Shown piece after piece: positions 27,653 through 36,878 of a DNA stretch of 64,000 nucleotides; position 1 is the stretch's first letter, and every line of letters begins with the position of its first letter. This DNA is from Bacteroidota bacterium. GTDB lineage: Bacteria > Bacteroidota > Bacteroidia > B-17B0 > Aurantibacillaceae. The stretch spans positions 62,001-126,000 of the forward strand of contig JACCXH010000071.1 in assembly GCA_013697245.1 (NCBI GenBank), written 5' to 3'. The translations under genes and the position numbers were made by a program. The notes under the pieces are model-generated. The model made no database searches and had not been told where the DNA came from. It was given only the letters and a program-made list of their open reading frames with translations.

Positions 27653-28467
27653 TAATTATTTCTAATAAGCCGGGGCAACTAGGAAACCTTTTATTTATCT
27701 ATGCTAATTTTTTGGCTTATAGTCTAGAAACCTCTGTATTACTTGCAAATCCTGCTTTTTACCCTTACCGTTCTTATTTTAAAAGTACAGCCGGCTTTTT
27801 TATCAATAAAATAACTTACACATTTTGTTATGTTATAGCTAGGGTTTTATTTAAACTAAAAATTAAAACCAAACTCATAAGTGCTATTACACTGGATTGG
27901 GGCGAAACAGTTGAGCTGGAAAATGCCCCACTACTAAAAAGTAAATTATGTTTTGCGCAAGGCTGGTTATTCCGCTCAGACACGCTTATGAAAAAACACA
28001 AACAAAAGATAGTTGATTTTTTTGAGCCTAACGAATTATTTAAAGCTAAGATAAACTCCTTTTTTAAAAACAACAAAATTGAAAATGATCTTATTATTGG
28101 CATTCATATCAGGCAAGGCGATTACAAAACATTTGAAAACGGAAAATATTATTATTCCACCGAGCAATATTTAGAAATTATTAAAAAACTCGCTTCTTTA
28201 TTCGAAACAAAACAACCTCATTTCCTTATTTGTTCTAACGAAACGGTTAATATAAACGAAGAAAGCATAAAAGGTCTTAAAATTACCTTTGCGCCCGGGC
28301 ATGAACTGATGGATATGTATTGTTTGGCAAAATGTAATTATATTGCTGGACCTCCAAGTACTTATAGTATGTGGGCCTCTTTTTATGGTAACGTTCCACT
28401 ATATATGATAGAGGATACAAATAGAGAAATTGGAATTGATGATTTTAAAATAAATTTATCTGCTTAA
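27649..28467 (+). CDS. alpha-1,2-fucosyltransferase-like (GT11-type) protein
   Basis: A 272-residue protein. The N-terminus SNKPGQLGNLLFIYANFLA corresponds to the donor loop of GT11-type enzymes, and IGIHIRQGDYKTF holds the HxRxGDY signature of GDP-fucose-using transferases. GPPSTYSMWASFYG is the C-terminal motif. GDP-fucose synthesis genes are not in the window, so the donor must come from elsewhere or differ from GDP-fucose. Confidence 0.75.
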   Translation: MIIISNKPGQLGNLLFIYANFLAYSLETSVLLANPAFYPYRSYFKSTAGFFINKITYTFCYVIARVLFKLKIKTKLISAITLDWGETVELENAPLLKSKLCFAQGWLFRSDTLMKKHKQKIVDFFEPNELFKAKINSFFKNNKIENDLIIGIHIRQGDYKTFENGKYYYSTEQYLEIIKKLASLFETKQPHFLICSNETVNINEESIKGLKITFAPGHELMDMYCLAKCNYIAGPPSTYSMWASFYGNVPLYMIEDTNREIGIDDFKINLSA

Positions 28468-28475
28468 TAAAAATT

Positions 28476-29264
28476 ATGGTAAAAAATTATTTCAGGATAT
28501 TATTTGAACTTTTTAAAGAAAAAGTAAGGCCTTCCGTACATCCTCAAATATATAAGCACAATAAAGCGCTTTTTATGGAAAGAAAAGAATTCTATGCAAC
28601 TTTTCTTTCGGCAAACGACCTGGTTTTTGATGTTGGCGCCAATTTAGGGAACAGGGTTGAAGTATTTTTAAGTTTAAAGAATAAAGTAATCGCTGTTGAA
28701 CCGCAAAGCTATTGTTTTACATTTTTAAAAATAAAGTTTGGAAATAAGATCTCTTTGCAAAAAATAGCTTTAGGTTCTAAAAAAGATAAGCTTACTATGT
28801 ATATCAATTCGCACTCATCTACCATCTCATCTTTATCAAAAGACTGGATAAATGTTATGAAAAATACGAGGTTTAAAAACCAGGAATGGAATGAGAAGGA
28901 AGAAGTTTTGGTAGATACTTTAGATGCACTTATATTACAATATGGTACACCAAGGTTCATAAAAATTGATGTGGAAGGATTTGAAGCAGATGTTTTAAAA
29001 GGGCTTAGTAAACCAGTGCCTTTTCTTTCTTTCGAATATTCAACGCCCGAACAAGCAGAACGCCTGTACGAATGTCTTGAGATCATAAATCAGCTCGATC
29101 CTAACTACCTTTACAATTATAGCGCCGGCGAAAAGAACAGGTTTGTGCTCGATAATTGGCTTACTATAGCAGATTTTAAAAACCTTATTGCTAAAAATAT
29201 GAATGTTTTAGAGGGCTTTGGAGACATTTATGCAAGAACACAAGAAAGCCGCCTTAACAAATAA
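28476..29264 (+). CDS. FkbM family methyltransferase (first of three)
   Basis: A 262-residue SAM-dependent O-methyltransferase of the FkbM type. Motif I is LVFDVGANLGNRVEVF (about 50-65), followed by VIAVEPQ. The family's C-terminal FIKIDVEGFEADVLKG is present. Family members methylate hydroxyl groups of sugars and polyketides. It is eight bases after the GT11-like gene and is followed by a 92-base gap, the largest inside this half of the cluster. Confidence 0.88.
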   Translation: MVKNYFRILFELFKEKVRPSVHPQIYKHNKALFMERKEFYATFLSANDLVFDVGANLGNRVEVFLSLKNKVIAVEPQSYCFTFLKIKFGNKISLQKIALGSKKDKLTMYINSHSSTISSLSKDWINVMKNTRFKNQEWNEKEEVLVDTLDALILQYGTPRFIKIDVEGFEADVLKGLSKPVPFLSFEYSTPEQAERLYECLEIINQLDPNYLYNYSAGEKNRFVLDNWLTIADFKNLIAKNMNVLEGFGDIYARTQESRLNK

Positions 29265-29356
29265 TTAAAGAATTGAGGCTCATAATTTTTCATTAATCTT
29301 ACTGATGGTAATAAATTTGTTGTTAAATTAGACATTGTAACAAGTAATAGTTAATA

Positions 29357-30109
29357 ATGAAAGGCTTTATTCTACGTTTATTACAATCATTAGTGTCCAA
29401 GCCATGGCTTTTTCTTAAAATCAAAGACACGATTTTTTGCAGTTCAGCCGAACATTTTTTTCGTTTAACAAAATACGCCCACACAAACTATTCACACGCT
29501 TTGCATTTCCCTATTTTGGATATTGGTGCTGCAAATGGAGAATCTGCAGCCTACCTTAGTAAAAACTTTGTAAACACTCCTATTATTGCCTATGAGCCCT
29601 TCTTAAAAATGTTTCACATTGCTCAAAAAACAAATCTTGGTAATAAAAATGTTATTATTAAAAATCTTGCCTTATATGATTCAATTGGTAAAAAAGAATT
29701 AAATATAACGGCCAACTTTGTATCCTCTTCCATTAATGAATTAAATGCGGCAGAAATAAACGAACAACCCGGCGAACAGAAAAAAAAATTCGAATTACTC
29801 GAAAAACAAGAAATAAATACTTCAACACTTGATGAAGAAACAAAAGATCTTAAAGAGATTCTTTTAATAAAATTAGATACACAAGGCAGTGAATTAAATA
29901 TTTTAAAAAGCGGGATTGAAACCTTAAAAAAAACACATTTAATACTGATAGAGATGAGCAACCATCATATGTACAAGAAAGGTTGCCAATATTACGAAGT
30001 TGACCAGTTTTTGCGGAATAATAATTTTAAGCTCATAGATATTATTGTTGTTTACAGGCCAGAAGGTGTGACCATGGAGTATGACGCGATTTATGAAAAA
30101 GTTAAGTAG
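29357..30109 (+). CDS. FkbM family methyltransferase (second of three)
   Basis: A 250-residue protein with motif I PILDIGAANGESAAYL, IIAYEPF and LIKLDTQGSELNILKSG, the FkbM C-terminal motif with Gln in place of Glu. It differs clearly from the genes on both sides, so the three are not recent duplicates. A TAAATTTG box at 29312-29319 in the preceding gap could start a new transcript here. Confidence 0.85.
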   Translation: MKGFILRLLQSLVSKPWLFLKIKDTIFCSSAEHFFRLTKYAHTNYSHALHFPILDIGAANGESAAYLSKNFVNTPIIAYEPFLKMFHIAQKTNLGNKNVIIKNLALYDSIGKKELNITANFVSSSINELNAAEINEQPGEQKKKFELLEKQEINTSTLDEETKDLKEILLIKLDTQGSELNILKSGIETLKKTHLILIEMSNHHMYKKGCQYYEVDQFLRNNNFKLIDIIVVYRPEGVTMEYDAIYEKVK

Positions 30110-30130
30110 TTCTCTAAAAAATAAAGATAC

Positions 30131-30850
30131 GTGTCGTTAACTGATAACATAAAAAAAATGCTTAGGAAAGCCATTTTAGGGGTTGACCTTTCAAATTATT
30201 TCTTTTCCCAGGGAGGTGAGGATGCCATTCTACAAAATATATTTCGTAAACAACTTGATCAAAAACAAAAAGGTTTTTTTGTGGATGTTGGCGCGTTTCA
30301 TCCTTACAAGGATTCAAACACTTATCTTTTTTACCGTAATAGCTGGACCGGTATTAATATTGACGCTACGCCCGGCAGTATGCAAGCTTTTAATAAATTA
30401 AGGCCAAACGATATTAATTTGGAATGCGGAGTTGGTGAAGTTGAACAGGAAGTAAATTATTTTATCATCTCAGATAATTCAACCATGAACTCATTCTCAA
30501 AAGAAAATTTAGTTGAGAATGGTATGTTTAAAGAAGTAACTAAAACTATTCCGGTAAAAGTATGGCCCTTAAAAAAGATATTACAGCAATACGAATCAAA
30601 ATTTTCTCAAATAGATCTTCTTAACATTGATGTGGAGGGTTTGGATTTTGAGGTCCTTAATTCGAATGACTGGACAAAATATAAACCAAAAATTATTGCT
30701 GTAGAATTAAATATTCGATCGATTGACGATCTTTTAACACATCGCTCAGCAATCTTTTTAAAAAATTTAGGTTATATAATTGTTGCTAAAAATGTAATAC
30801 TTAATAATGTGGCGACCGTTTTTTTTGCGCGTAATGACTTTAACTACTAA
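30131..30850 (+). CDS. FkbM family methyltransferase (third of three)
   Basis: A 239-residue protein. The N-terminal SQGGEDAILQNIF and FFVDVGAFHPYKDSNT are typical of the FkbM branch that follows a GGEDxhL element. LLNIDVEGLDFEVLNS carries the C-terminal acidic-Gly motif. The start is GTG at 30131; an internal ATG at MLRKAILG is an alternative. Probable role: O-methylation of a sugar in the glycan. Confidence 0.85.
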   Translation: MSLTDNIKKMLRKAILGVDLSNYFFSQGGEDAILQNIFRKQLDQKQKGFFVDVGAFHPYKDSNTYLFYRNSWTGINIDATPGSMQAFNKLRPNDINLECGVGEVEQEVNYFIISDNSTMNSFSKENLVENGMFKEVTKTIPVKVWPLKKILQQYESKFSQIDLLNIDVEGLDFEVLNSNDWTKYKPKIIAVELNIRSIDDLLTHRSAIFLKNLGYIIVAKNVILNNVATVFFARNDFNY

Positions 30851-30888
30851 AATTGATCTTTATCAATAGTTCTGATGCCTAATCTGTA

Positions 30889-31881
30889 ATGATAACCAAC
30901 CCTAAAATATCTATTATCATTCCTACTTTAAACCAGGGGCAATTTATTGAAGAAACTATTCTGTCGATCCTTCATCAAACATATAAAAATTTTGAAATTA
31001 TTGTTGTTGATGGTGGCAGCACAGACAACACTCTTGCAATTATAAAAAAGTACGAAACACAACTATTTAAATGGCTTAGCGAAAAAGATAAGGGTCAAAG
31101 TAATGCCATAAATAAAGGATTACAATTTATAACCGGAGATATTGTTACCTGGCTTAATAGTGATGATTATTATGAGTTAAATACTTTAGAACTAATTAAA
31201 AATGAATTTGTGAGCGATCCGGATCTAATGATTGTTCATGGTAAAACAAATTTGTTTGGTAATGGTATAAAAAGAAAAATAATTGGTCTTACAAAAAATA
31301 TTCCTTTGCATGAATATCTCCCGTACATGCGATTCCCACAACCCTCTTCATTTCTTAAAAAAGAATTGTTTGCCACTAACATGCCAGTAAATGAAAAACT
31401 GCATTACGCCATGGATTTTGAATTAATAGCTAAGGCTATTTTACTTGGCTCTAAAATAAAAAGAATGGATGCTTTGCTGTCGAATTATAGATTGCATGAG
31501 AATTCTAAATCAAATAATGAAATTAAATTCCTTGAGGAGTGGGCTATTGTTGTACGTAACATTTTTCTTTCTCTGGGGAAAAACTTTTTTGGAAAAAAAC
31601 TTGAAGAATTGAAGTTAGTAAATACTTCCACAACAGCAAACTTTGAAATTAAAATTAATTTTAGCAACAGCGAAGTTGAAACTATTTTTTTGCAACATCT
31701 TAACCTTCACTTTCATTACAATTACAGGGCCTTTAATTATATGGCATGTGAGAAAATAAGCGCATTTTTAAAAGAAACATATCCTGATTTTTATAAGTTA
31801 AATAATTACAATAAATATAATTTTAGACGTAAATTTATTCCGAAGTTTGTTTTTACTATTTTTAGAAAACTTAAACGTTAA
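30889..31881 (+). CDS. glycosyltransferase family 2
   Basis: A 330-residue GT-A enzyme. ISIIIPTLNQGQFIEETI opens the fold, VVDGGSTDNT gives the nucleotide-contacting acidic turn, and WLNSDDYYE is the metal-binding DXD region. It resembles the group that includes WcaA-like transferases. The C-terminal third is basic and without TM segments, so the protein is peripheral to the inner membrane. Confidence 0.9.
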   Translation: MITNPKISIIIPTLNQGQFIEETILSILHQTYKNFEIIVVDGGSTDNTLAIIKKYETQLFKWLSEKDKGQSNAINKGLQFITGDIVTWLNSDDYYELNTLELIKNEFVSDPDLMIVHGKTNLFGNGIKRKIIGLTKNIPLHEYLPYMRFPQPSSFLKKELFATNMPVNEKLHYAMDFELIAKAILLGSKIKRMDALLSNYRLHENSKSNNEIKFLEEWAIVVRNIFLSLGKNFFGKKLEELKLVNTSTTANFEIKINFSNSEVETIFLQHLNLHFHYNYRAFNYMACEKISAFLKETYPDFYKLNNYNKYNFRRKFIPKFVFTIFRKLKR

Positions 31882-31884
31882 TTT

Positions 31885-32763
31885 ATGTTTTTTTCCATCG
31901 TAATACCTACCCATAACAGAGCTGCAATTATACAGGAAACATTGTACACGGTACTTTCTCAATCATTTAATGATTACGAGATAATTGTAGTGGATGATGG
32001 CAGTACTGATAATACAGGGGAAGTAATAAAACAATTTAAAAACTCGAAAATAAAATATTTTTATAAAGAGAATGAAGAAAGAAGTATTGCCAGAAACTTT
32101 GGAGCAGATAAGGCTGCTGGCGATTATCTTATATTTTTAGATTCGGATGATAAAATGAAAGAAGACCATCTTTTATCTATTTATGAATTTGTTCAAAAAC
32201 AAAAATCTATTCCAAAATTTATATTTGCCGGCTACATTATACTCAATCCCGATAAAAGTCCTTTGTATGAATATGGCGTTGGCGGTTTCTTTCCGGCAAC
32301 TAAATTATTTTATGGAAACTTTTTAGGCTGTAGTTCTATTATCGTTGAAAAGGATCTTTTTAAGAAATATTATTTCAATATACATAAGGGATTAATACTT
32401 TTTGAAGATTGGGAGTTATGGCTACGTATCATTGCAGAAAATAAATTGTATTGCTTTCCGGGTAAATCAATAGTAATGATCAATCATGGCGGGCGTAGCG
32501 TTTTAAATTATGGCGCTATGCAAATAAATGATAAGATCTTACACTTTAAAAATCACATCCTCAAAACTTCAAGGGTGATCAAAAACTCCTTTTTTCACCG
32601 AAGCACTTTTTTAATGGGTATTTATTCATACGCAGCGCTTCACATTGCTATGACCAAAAAAAACCCGATGATCGCATTTAAATACCTTTGTTTAAGTCTG
32701 ATCAATAATCCAATGATACTTTTTAAGCGCAGATTTTTTGGTGTTATAAAGCATTTATTTTGA
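31885..32763 (+). CDS. glycosyltransferase family 2
   Basis: A 292-residue GT-A enzyme with FSIVIPTHNRAAIIQET, VVDDGSTDNTGEV and the DXD-containing YLIFLDSDDKM near 88-98. FEDWELWLRI is the acceptor-site ED motif. It begins three bases after the preceding GT2 gene and overlaps the next by four bases, so it is probably co-translated with both. Confidence 0.9.
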   Translation: MFFSIVIPTHNRAAIIQETLYTVLSQSFNDYEIIVVDDGSTDNTGEVIKQFKNSKIKYFYKENEERSIARNFGADKAAGDYLIFLDSDDKMKEDHLLSIYEFVQKQKSIPKFIFAGYIILNPDKSPLYEYGVGGFFPATKLFYGNFLGCSSIIVEKDLFKKYYFNIHKGLILFEDWELWLRIIAENKLYCFPGKSIVMINHGGRSVLNYGAMQINDKILHFKNHILKTSRVIKNSFFHRSTFLMGIYSYAALHIAMTKKNPMIAFKYLCLSLINNPMILFKRRFFGVIKHLF

Positions 32764-33965
32764 GCAGAACTAAAAATATACTGGTTATTACTTATTGGGG
32801 ATTTAACAGTTCTATATTACAATCCTATGCCTTGCCTTATATCAGGCTGATTAAAAAAAATTTGAGTTCTAATAGTAAAATATTACTTTTTACTTTAACT
32901 CCACGGTCTAGAAATGCCACTAAGGATTATTTAAAAGCAAAGGAAGATTTTAATAAAGAAGGTATTACACTTATAAATTTTAATTATTCTCCATTTGGTT
33001 TTATAATGGGTTTAAAATTTATTTATATATTTTTTTCTCTTATTTTTTTGACAATAAGTAACCGGATAAATTATATTCATGCCTGGTGCACTCCTGGCGG
33101 AGCAATAGGTTATATTGTTTCTATCTTCACAGGCAAACCGCTAATATTAGATAGTTTCGAGCCTCATGCGCAATCGATGGTGGAAACCAAAACCTGGAAA
33201 AAAGATGGTTTTATGTTTAAGATTTTATTTAAACTTGAAAAACTTCAGTTAAAAAGAGCCGTTAACGTAATTTGTGCTGCTGAAGGGATGATAGCTTATT
33301 CGCAAAAAGTATATGGCCTTGTAAAACCAAAATATTATGTGAAGCCGGCCTGTGTTGATCTTGACTTATTTTCAAAAAAAGAAAAAGATCTTTCTTTGGT
33401 TAAGGAACTTGGTCAAAGTTCCCGTGTTTGTATTTACATTGGCAAGTTTGGCGATATTTATTTATCGCAGGAAGTATTTGATTTTTTTAAAGTAGCCTCC
33501 TCTTATTGGGGCGAAAAATTTAAAGTGTTATTATTAACCAATCATTCTGATGAAGAAGTGAACAGTTTTTGCGAGAGTTCGGGCTTAAACAATAAAGTGA
33601 TCATTAAACTTTTTGTGGAGCATAAATTCGTACCGCAATATCTTTCACTTGCTGATTTTGGTATATGTCCGGTTAAATCGGTGCCAACCAAAGAATATTG
33701 TACACCTATAAAAAATGCCGAGTATTGGGCTATGGGGCTGCCGGTTGTTATTACTAAAAATATTTCTACTGACAGTGCTTTAATACATGACAATAATATA
33801 GGTTATGTTCTTAATGAGCTTAATAATGAAGAATATACCAATGCCGTAAAAAAAATAGATTCATTATTACAGGACAAAACACTTGAAAACAAGATCAGAA
33901 AAATTGCAGAAACTCACCGAAACTATTCTATTGCGGAAAACATTTACCATTCTATTTATTCTTGA
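32760..33965 (+). CDS. glycosyltransferase family 4
   Basis: A 401-residue GT-B protein. The N-domain shows YIHAWCTPGGAIGYIVSIF and LDSFEPHAQ, with a hydrophobic stretch near 85-100 (FIYIFFSLIFLTI) that probably contacts the membrane. The C-domain has VCIYIGKFGDIY and ADFGICPVKSVPTKEYCTPIKNAEYWAMGLPVV, split here by the usual acidic residues. The start is TTG overlapping the preceding TGA. The 3' end overlaps the convergent membrane-protein gene by 14 bases. Confidence 0.82.
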   Translation: MSRTKNILVITYWGFNSSILQSYALPYIRLIKKNLSSNSKILLFTLTPRSRNATKDYLKAKEDFNKEGITLINFNYSPFGFIMGLKFIYIFFSLIFLTISNRINYIHAWCTPGGAIGYIVSIFTGKPLILDSFEPHAQSMVETKTWKKDGFMFKILFKLEKLQLKRAVNVICAAEGMIAYSQKVYGLVKPKYYVKPACVDLDLFSKKEKDLSLVKELGQSSRVCIYIGKFGDIYLSQEVFDFFKVASSYWGEKFKVLLLTNHSDEEVNSFCESSGLNNKVIIKLFVEHKFVPQYLSLADFGICPVKSVPTKEYCTPIKNAEYWAMGLPVVITKNISTDSALIHDNNIGYVLNELNNEEYTNAVKKIDSLLQDKTLENKIRKIAETHRNYSIAENIYHSIYS

Positions 33966-35298
33966 AACTTGCTTTATTTAAGTAATATAAAATAAATAAA
34001 GAACATAGATAAAAAGGGATACAAGGTATTTTCAGCCTTACAAGAGCGCCATAATTTGCCGTTGTTAAACCAATAGAGAATGCAAAGAACAAAGCGAATA
34101 AAAAAGAAAAGATCAACAAAGGATTACTAAATAAGGACTTAATCAAGGTAGAGAATTTTACTTTAATTAAAATATACAAACTAAAACCAAGCATAAATAA
34201 ATTTTCTAAGCCTGAAAGAAGCATTACTGCGTTTCTTGTATCCCAAATATATGGTCTGAAAAAAGCCATGTTTAGTGCGGCGGGTAATTTTGAAATAATA
34301 CCCGTCAAAGTTGGCTCAAATATCCCAATATTATAGCTGTTTCCTCCATACTCCACCCTGATAAGATCTTGCTGTGTTTTTACAGCTTTAAGCAAAATAT
34401 AATCTAAGCTGTATTCGCCAAGATATTGTCCAAACACTTGTAAACCCCCAATCACCAAAATTATTGTTGTAGAAAGTAGTATAGGTACGATCATTATTCT
34501 TAAAATGGGATTTTGTATTTTAGTTATTTTCTGAAAAAAAATCCAGATCAAAGAACCGGGCAATAAGGCAAAAAAATAGTAAGGTTTTATATAAACAAAT
34601 ATAACAATTGATCCTAATATCAATAATAGGTATTTTAGTTTTCGCTGCTTTAATATTTGAAATTTATACAATCCATAAATGTAAAAGCCAATAGCACTTA
34701 AAGTATAAGTATCTTTTAATATGCCTGAACCCCAAAAGAAAACAGAGGGAATGAAAAAAATTGCTATGGCAAACTGCCTGCTTAAGTTAGGAAAGTGGTC
34801 TACAAACACCTCGTATAATTTCCATAAACCAATAAAACTAAAGCTGGAGAGTAAAACAGTAGTGGCAATAAAACTTTTGCCCGCCAATAAACAAAACGGT
34901 ATTGTAATTGAAACAGTAAACAGCGCATAATAATCGCTTGGCGCAAAAAGAAAATATCCAAACGTATTATTATTGGATAATATTTCCCAAACATTATTAT
35001 TCTTATAATCCATTAGTTCAAAGAACTTGTTAAAGTTGCCTTCTAATATTACGTTAACAAAGGTTCTGGTGGATAAAAAATAATTTGTTACGTCTCCGCC
35101 CTCTGTATAATAAAATGTATAAACTATGCACAAACCAATACCACCAATAATTTTACAGATCAAACCGGGCAAAAGGTATCTATAATAGGGTTTACTCTTA
35201 ATATTTCTAACTACTATCGTTCGTGCCCACAGGAAAATAAGTATAAAATAAAATGGGGGTAATAAAACGTCAAATATGTCTAATACTGAATCCTGCAC
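33952..35298 (-). CDS. polytopic membrane protein, candidate glycan polymerase (Wzy-like)
   Basis: A 448-residue inner-membrane protein with about ten TM segments and a GTG start. I recognise no named family with certainty. Visible conserved-looking parts are YTEGGDVTNYF in a large first loop, PSVFFWGSGILKDTYTLSAIGFYIYG and a long loop near 290-340. The topology, size and place inside a glycan cluster fit a Wzy-type polymerase or O-antigen-ligase-like protein. It is the only multi-pass protein of the cluster and runs against the other genes, overlapping the GT4 gene 3' end. Confidence 0.5.
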   Translation of the reverse strand: MQDSVLDIFDVLLPPFYFILIFLWARTIVVRNIKSKPYYRYLLPGLICKIIGGIGLCIVYTFYYTEGGDVTNYFLSTRTFVNVILEGNFNKFFELMDYKNNNVWEILSNNNTFGYFLFAPSDYYALFTVSITIPFCLLAGKSFIATTVLLSSFSFIGLWKLYEVFVDHFPNLSRQFAIAIFFIPSVFFWGSGILKDTYTLSAIGFYIYGLYKFQILKQRKLKYLLLILGSIVIFVYIKPYYFFALLPGSLIWIFFQKITKIQNPILRIMIVPILLSTTIILVIGGLQVFGQYLGEYSLDYILLKAVKTQQDLIRVEYGGNSYNIGIFEPTLTGIISKLPAALNMAFFRPYIWDTRNAVMLLSGLENLFMLGFSLYILIKVKFSTLIKSLFSNPLLIFSFLFALFFAFSIGLTTANYGALVRLKIPCIPFYLCSLFILYYLNKASFKNK

Positions 35299-35370
35299 AA
35301 TCTCTAAAAATATGAAAAAAAACCTTATAATATTATTACTTACAGTTATATTGTTTCATTACTTTTAAGA

Positions 35371-36117
35371 GTGCATTTAAAAGAAGTAAGCCATATCAAT
35401 TATCGCCGGCTGTTGTTTTCGGTAAATGATAGTTTTGTGAGTAGTAATACCTCATTAAATGCCGATATTAACTATTTTATCCAGTGCCCTAATAACATCA
35501 ACGCTTCTCTTACTGAGTTCTATACTCTATTAGTTAATCTTGCTTTAACCGAAGAGGATATCCGCAAGAATATTTATCACCGTACTTTTTCAGAAATAAA
35601 TTCTTTTCTTAATAACCAGCAATTTGAATACAAGATAGAATTAGGCCCATCAAAAAACGATCTTAACCAGTACATAAAAATGTTCGATCGTTTTGCCGGG
35701 TATAAAAAAATAAGAAAAGCAGAAGCTTTTCGATTAAAGGCATATAATACTAATGGTATCCTAGCTGTTTCTTATATAAAACAAAACGGTAAATTTTTGT
35801 GTCTTAATTTTTACAGGGCCACAAAACAAAGAGCAACCAATCTCTATTCATTTCATTTAAAACATGAGCTGAACAATGATTTTAATAATTCACACATTGG
35901 CCGAGCGCATCGCGCACTACATTGGTTAGATATACTTGAATTTAAAAAAGCAGGTGCATCTTATTACGATTTTTGCGGCTGGTATAATGGCTCTGAGGAT
36001 AAAGAACTTTTAAATATAAATAAATTTAAGGAACAATTTACCCAAAACAAAGTGAAAGAATATAGCGGTGTGATTTATAAAAATAAATTACTCGCTTTTT
36101 TAAAGAAGATCAGATGA
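35371..36117 (+). CDS. FemAB/GNAT-fold-like protein
   Basis: A 248-residue protein with a GTG start. The C-terminal half reads like the second GNAT-type domain of FemAB or BioF2-like acyltransferases: FRLKAYNTNGILAVSYI, LCLNFYRATKQRATN, RALHWLDILEFKKAGASYYDFCGW, then NINKFKEQF. Members attach amino acids or acyl groups to cell-envelope molecules. The N-terminal 100 residues show nothing I recognise. It overlaps the next gene by four bases (ATGA). Confidence 0.5.
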   Translation: MHLKEVSHINYRRLLFSVNDSFVSSNTSLNADINYFIQCPNNINASLTEFYTLLVNLALTEEDIRKNIYHRTFSEINSFLNNQQFEYKIELGPSKNDLNQYIKMFDRFAGYKKIRKAEAFRLKAYNTNGILAVSYIKQNGKFLCLNFYRATKQRATNLYSFHLKHELNNDFNNSHIGRAHRALHWLDILEFKKAGASYYDFCGWYNGSEDKELLNINKFKEQFTQNKVKEYSGVIYKNKLLAFLKKIR

Positions 36118-36878
36118 GCGATCCTAATTTAAATACTTATAATTCTGCAACAGTTATTAAATGGTATGATCATCTTGATGCCCTAACTCCCATTGAAAAA
36201 TATTTTTTTGAATTACATAAAGACCTTATTTTAAGATCGAACATTTTAGATATTGGTATTGGTGGCGGACGTACAACTGCCTACCTGGTGAGTATCTGTA
36301 AAAATTACATTGGCATAGATTATTCTAAAGGATTTGTTGAAACAGTTAAAACTAAATTTCCGAATGCTGATATTCGCTTAATAGATGCAAGGGACCTCAG
36401 CGCCTTTGAGAACAACACCTTTGACCTTGTTAATTTTTCTTTCAATGGTATTGATTATGTTAGCCTAGATGATCGGAAAAAAATATTATCAGAAATAAAT
36501 CGGGTATTAAAACCAAATGGCGTTTTCTTTTTTTCAACGCATAATAAAGATCATACGACCTTTGATCAACTTCCATGGAGGAACAAAAGCAACAACCTTA
36601 TTACTAATTTAAAAACGTTTATTAAGTTATTGCCTTTTTTACCAAAACATTTAAAGCAAAAAGAAAAAGAAATTCGCTTAAAAGAATACGCTATTATAAA
36701 TGATAGCGCTCACAATTACGGACTTTTTACTTTTTACACCTCTCCACGGTTCTTAAAAGAACAACTTAATACCTATCACTTTTATGACATAGCCTTGTTT
36801 TCAAAAAATGGGAAAATCGAAAATGATGAAACCCTAGATGACTGGATCTTTGTAACCTGCAAAAGGTCAGTTACGTAG
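36114..36878 (+). CDS. SAM-dependent methyltransferase (Methyltransf_11/25 type)
   Basis: A 254-residue protein with motif I ILDIGIGGGRTTAYL (about 41-55), the acidic strand end IGIDYS, ADIRLIDARDLS, FDLVNFSFNGIDYV and VLKPNGVFFFSTHN. Its start is coupled to the FemAB-like gene, suggesting that both act on one substrate. Its 3' end overlaps the convergent deacetylase gene by 12 bases. Confidence 0.85.
   Translation: MSDPNLNTYNSATVIKWYDHLDALTPIEKYFFELHKDLILRSNILDIGIGGGRTTAYLVSICKNYIGIDYSKGFVETVKTKFPNADIRLIDARDLSAFENNTFDLVNFSFNGIDYVSLDDRKKILSEINRVLKPNGVFFFSTHNKDHTTFDQLPWRNKSNNLITNLKTFIKLLPFLPKHLKQKEKEIRLKEYAIINDSAHNYGLFTFYTSPRFLKEQLNTYHFYDIALFSKNGKIENDETLDDWIFVTCKRSVT

Noticed and set aside
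28476-30850. Recent tandem duplication of the FkbM genes
   Set aside because: Motif I, lengths and N-termini differ clearly among the three proteins, so they are separate family members.
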